Source of the DNA: Deltaproteobacteria bacterium
Lineage (GTDB): Bacteria; Desulfobacterota; DSM-4660; Desulfatiglandales; HGW-15
DNA: 15,716 bases
Assembly (NCBI GenBank): GCA_016926135.1
Contig: JAFGPH010000123.1
Span: 1 to 15,716, forward strand
Reading direction: 5' to 3'
The notes below the pieces were generated by a model. The model saw only the letters and a program-made list of their open reading frames with translations. It had not been told where the DNA came from and ran no database searches. Position numbers and translations under genes: made by a program. This document shows positions 14,351 to 15,716 of this stretch, in pieces (positions within the stretch are counted from its first letter, which is position 1; each line of letters opens with the position of its first letter).

Positions 14351-15357
14351 TACCGGTTCTTCCTCCTTCGAACCCTCTCCACGATCCCCCAGATGCCCCG
14401 GGGTTCCAGGGCTGAGATGAGCATGATGATGACCGCATAGAGGATGAGATCAATGCCCACGAGGCCTGCCGTGGCTCCCAGCCACTCCTTGAGGTAGCTC
14501 TTCAGAGGGATGAGCACCCCTGCTCCGATGATCGGCCCCCACAGGGAGCCCGCGCCTCCGAGCATGGCCATGAGGGCGATCAGGATGGAGATATCCAGGC
14601 TCATGGTGTCCACGGGCTCGATGTTCTTGATGTAGCAAGCATGGAACGATCCCACCATGCTCACGAACGCGGTGGCAATGGCGTAGGTCTTGATCTTGGC
14701 CCAGTGTACGTTGATCCCCAGGGAGCGGGCCACCTCTTCATTGTCCTTGATGCACCGGAGCTGAAATCCGAGACGGGACTTGCGGAACCAGTTGACGTAG
14801 AGGATGCTCAGGAAGAAGAACCCCAGGATGACGTAGTAGTAGTAGATATCCTCCTTGAAGATCAGCCTCAGGAAGTCGGGGGGGGCATACTTGATGGGGG
14901 AGATCTCCAGGCCCCGGGCGGCCCCCACAAAGGACCACACGTCAAAGAGATCCTTGAGCACCAGGGAGGTGGCAATCGTGGCAATCGCGAAATAGTGGCC
15001 CTTCAACCGGAACAGGGGGTATCCGATGATGAAGGACCACGCGACCGCAATGGCCATGCCCACGGGCATGGAGAACCAGAAGGGGATGTCCCACCGGATC
15101 AACATGACCGCGGTGGTGTAGGCCCCGATCCCCACGTACTGGGCCTTGCCGAGATCCACCTGGCCGCCGTAGCCACCGATGGTATTCCAGCCCATGCCGT
15201 AAATGGAGAACATGAAGAACTGGATCATGGTGACCATGGCAAAGGAGGAAAGCGAGAAGAGGGGAAAGACCAGGAAGAGGAGGGCCAGCGCACCCGCTAT
15301 AATCAGGTCAATGCAGGGGAAATCGGAAAAATCCAGGGCGTTCCTTATTGCTTCCAT
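14350..15357 (-). CDS. livM: Branched-chain amino-acid type ABC transporter, permease LivM
   Basis: 335-residue inner-membrane permease with many hydrophobic helices. Family landmarks: GMGWNTIGGYGGQVDLGKAQ followed by YVGIGAY (about residues 54-80), the cytoplasmic coupling segment FRKSRLGFQLRCIKDNEEVARSLGIN, and the C-terminal MLGGAGSLWGPIIGAG. It forms the channel with LivH. The ATG at 15357 is chosen because it overlaps the end of livH by 13 bases, as usual in these operons, and starts the protein as in homologues; the open frame continues to 15453 inside livH, but that part has no family resemblance. The ribosome-binding site is poor (GGGGGCTC), consistent with coupling to livH translation. 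Stop overlaps livG by one base. Confidence 0.95.
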   Translation of the reverse strand: MEAIRNALDFSDFPCIDLIIAGALALLFLVFPLFSLSSFAMVTMIQFFMFSIYGMGWNTIGGYGGQVDLGKAQYVGIGAYTTAVMLIRWDIPFWFSMPVGMAIAVAWSFIIGYPLFRLKGHYFAIATIATSLVLKDLFDVWSFVGAARGLEISPIKYAPPDFLRLIFKEDIYYYYVILGFFFLSILYVNWFRKSRLGFQLRCIKDNEEVARSLGINVHWAKIKTYAIATAFVSMVGSFHACYIKNIEPVDTMSLDISILIALMAMLGGAGSLWGPIIGAGVLIPLKSYLKEWLGATAGLVGIDLILYAVIIMLISALEPRGIWGIVERVRRRKNR

Positions 15358-15716
15358 CCAAAGAGCCCCCGGGGTCTCACCACCATGATCACGAAGTAGG
15401 CCACGTAGACCCACATGTACTTGAGGGAGGTCATGGGGACCTCCGCCATCCACTGGATGTCAAAAGTGTAGGTGAAGAAATCCCATATGCCCGGTATTTC
15501 CATGATGATCCCCACCACGAGCCCTGCGAAGAAGGCGCCGGGCACGCTCCCGAACCCTCCCAGGGCCACAACCGCAAAGGCGATCATGGTGAAGAGGAGC
15601 CCCACAAAGGGGTTGACCGCCCAGAAGTTCACGATCAGGGCACCCGCAACGGTCACGGAAGCGCCGCCGATCCCCCAGGCCAGGGTGTTCATCTTCTCCG
15701 TGGGAATGCCCATGTA
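15345..15716 (-). CDS. livH: Branched-chain amino-acid type ABC transporter, permease LivH (5' part outside window)
   Basis: The last 123 or so codons of the partner permease; the frame is open to the window edge, so the start lies beyond position 15716. Recognisable LivH C-terminal features are AWGIGGASVTVAGALI, FTMIAFAVVALGGFGSVPGAFFAGLVVGI (two membrane helices with the GG-GS-PGA pattern) and the end MVVRPRGLFG. Complete LivH proteins are about 290-310 residues, so more than half is missing. It is the most upstream visible gene of livHMGF; a binding-protein gene may lie further upstream. Confidence 0.93.
   Translation of the reverse strand, partial: YMGIPTEKMNTLAWGIGGASVTVAGALIVNFWAVNPFVGLLFTMIAFAVVALGGFGSVPGAFFAGLVVGIIMEIPGIWDFFTYTFDIQWMAEVPMTSLKYMWVYVAYFVIMVVRPRGLFGWKQ

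Noticed and set aside
14641..15399. 252-codon plus-strand frame opposite livM
   Set aside because: It is rich in Gly, Asp, Glu and His with no domain and is antisense to conserved LivM permease segments.

Overview
The window looks like part of a chromosome from a moderately GC-rich anaerobic or facultative bacterium, most likely a Desulfobacterota (former Deltaproteobacteria) lineage. This is an inference. It rests on the hybrid kinase/receiver paralogues of a style common there, a DUF362-ferredoxin protein, a small 2[4Fe-4S] ferredoxin, LIV-type transport genes, and low-complexity intergenic repeats. No rRNA, tRNA or CRISPR array was seen, and there is no phylogenetic marker that fixes the taxon.

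Layout, left to right. (1) 1-2987, minus strand: a PaaI-type hotdog thioesterase followed by an M1 zinc aminopeptidase that runs off the left edge just short of its end. (2) 2988-6460, plus strand: an intergenic region carrying a near-consensus sigma-54 promoter, then a large membrane-bound hybrid histidine kinase (sensor, PAS, HisKA, HATPase, receiver) and a small unknown ORF. (3) 6566-7832, minus strand: a YhhN-family membrane protein and the remnant of a second hybrid kinase, in which the end of a PAS domain is joined directly to the middle of a receiver domain. (4) 8064-10515, plus strand: a compact, overlapping pxpA-pxpB-pxpC operon for ATP-dependent 5-oxoprolinase. (5) 10516-11541: an AT-richer patch with a minus-strand ferredoxin, several hairpins, a 16-bp perfect palindrome and what looks like the 3' end (domains V and VI) of a decayed group II intron, itself interrupted by about 56 bp. 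(6) 11542-12609, plus strand: a DUF362 protein with a C-terminal 2[4Fe-4S] domain, followed by stem-loops. (7) 12835-15716, minus strand: livF, livG, livM and the 3' part of livH, a branched-chain amino-acid type ABC transporter transcribed right to left.

How they work together: pxpABC converts 5-oxoproline to glutamate. The liv genes import an amino acid or another small carboxylate, but no binding protein is in view to indicate which. The aminopeptidase supplies free amino acids from peptides. The two redox genes (ferredoxin, DUF362) flank the intron remnant and have no clear metabolic partner in view. The most unusual items are the kinase-less hybrid remnant, the interrupted group II intron end, and the sigma-54 promoter in front of the kinase gene. 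I did not find convincing evidence for a wholly new system.
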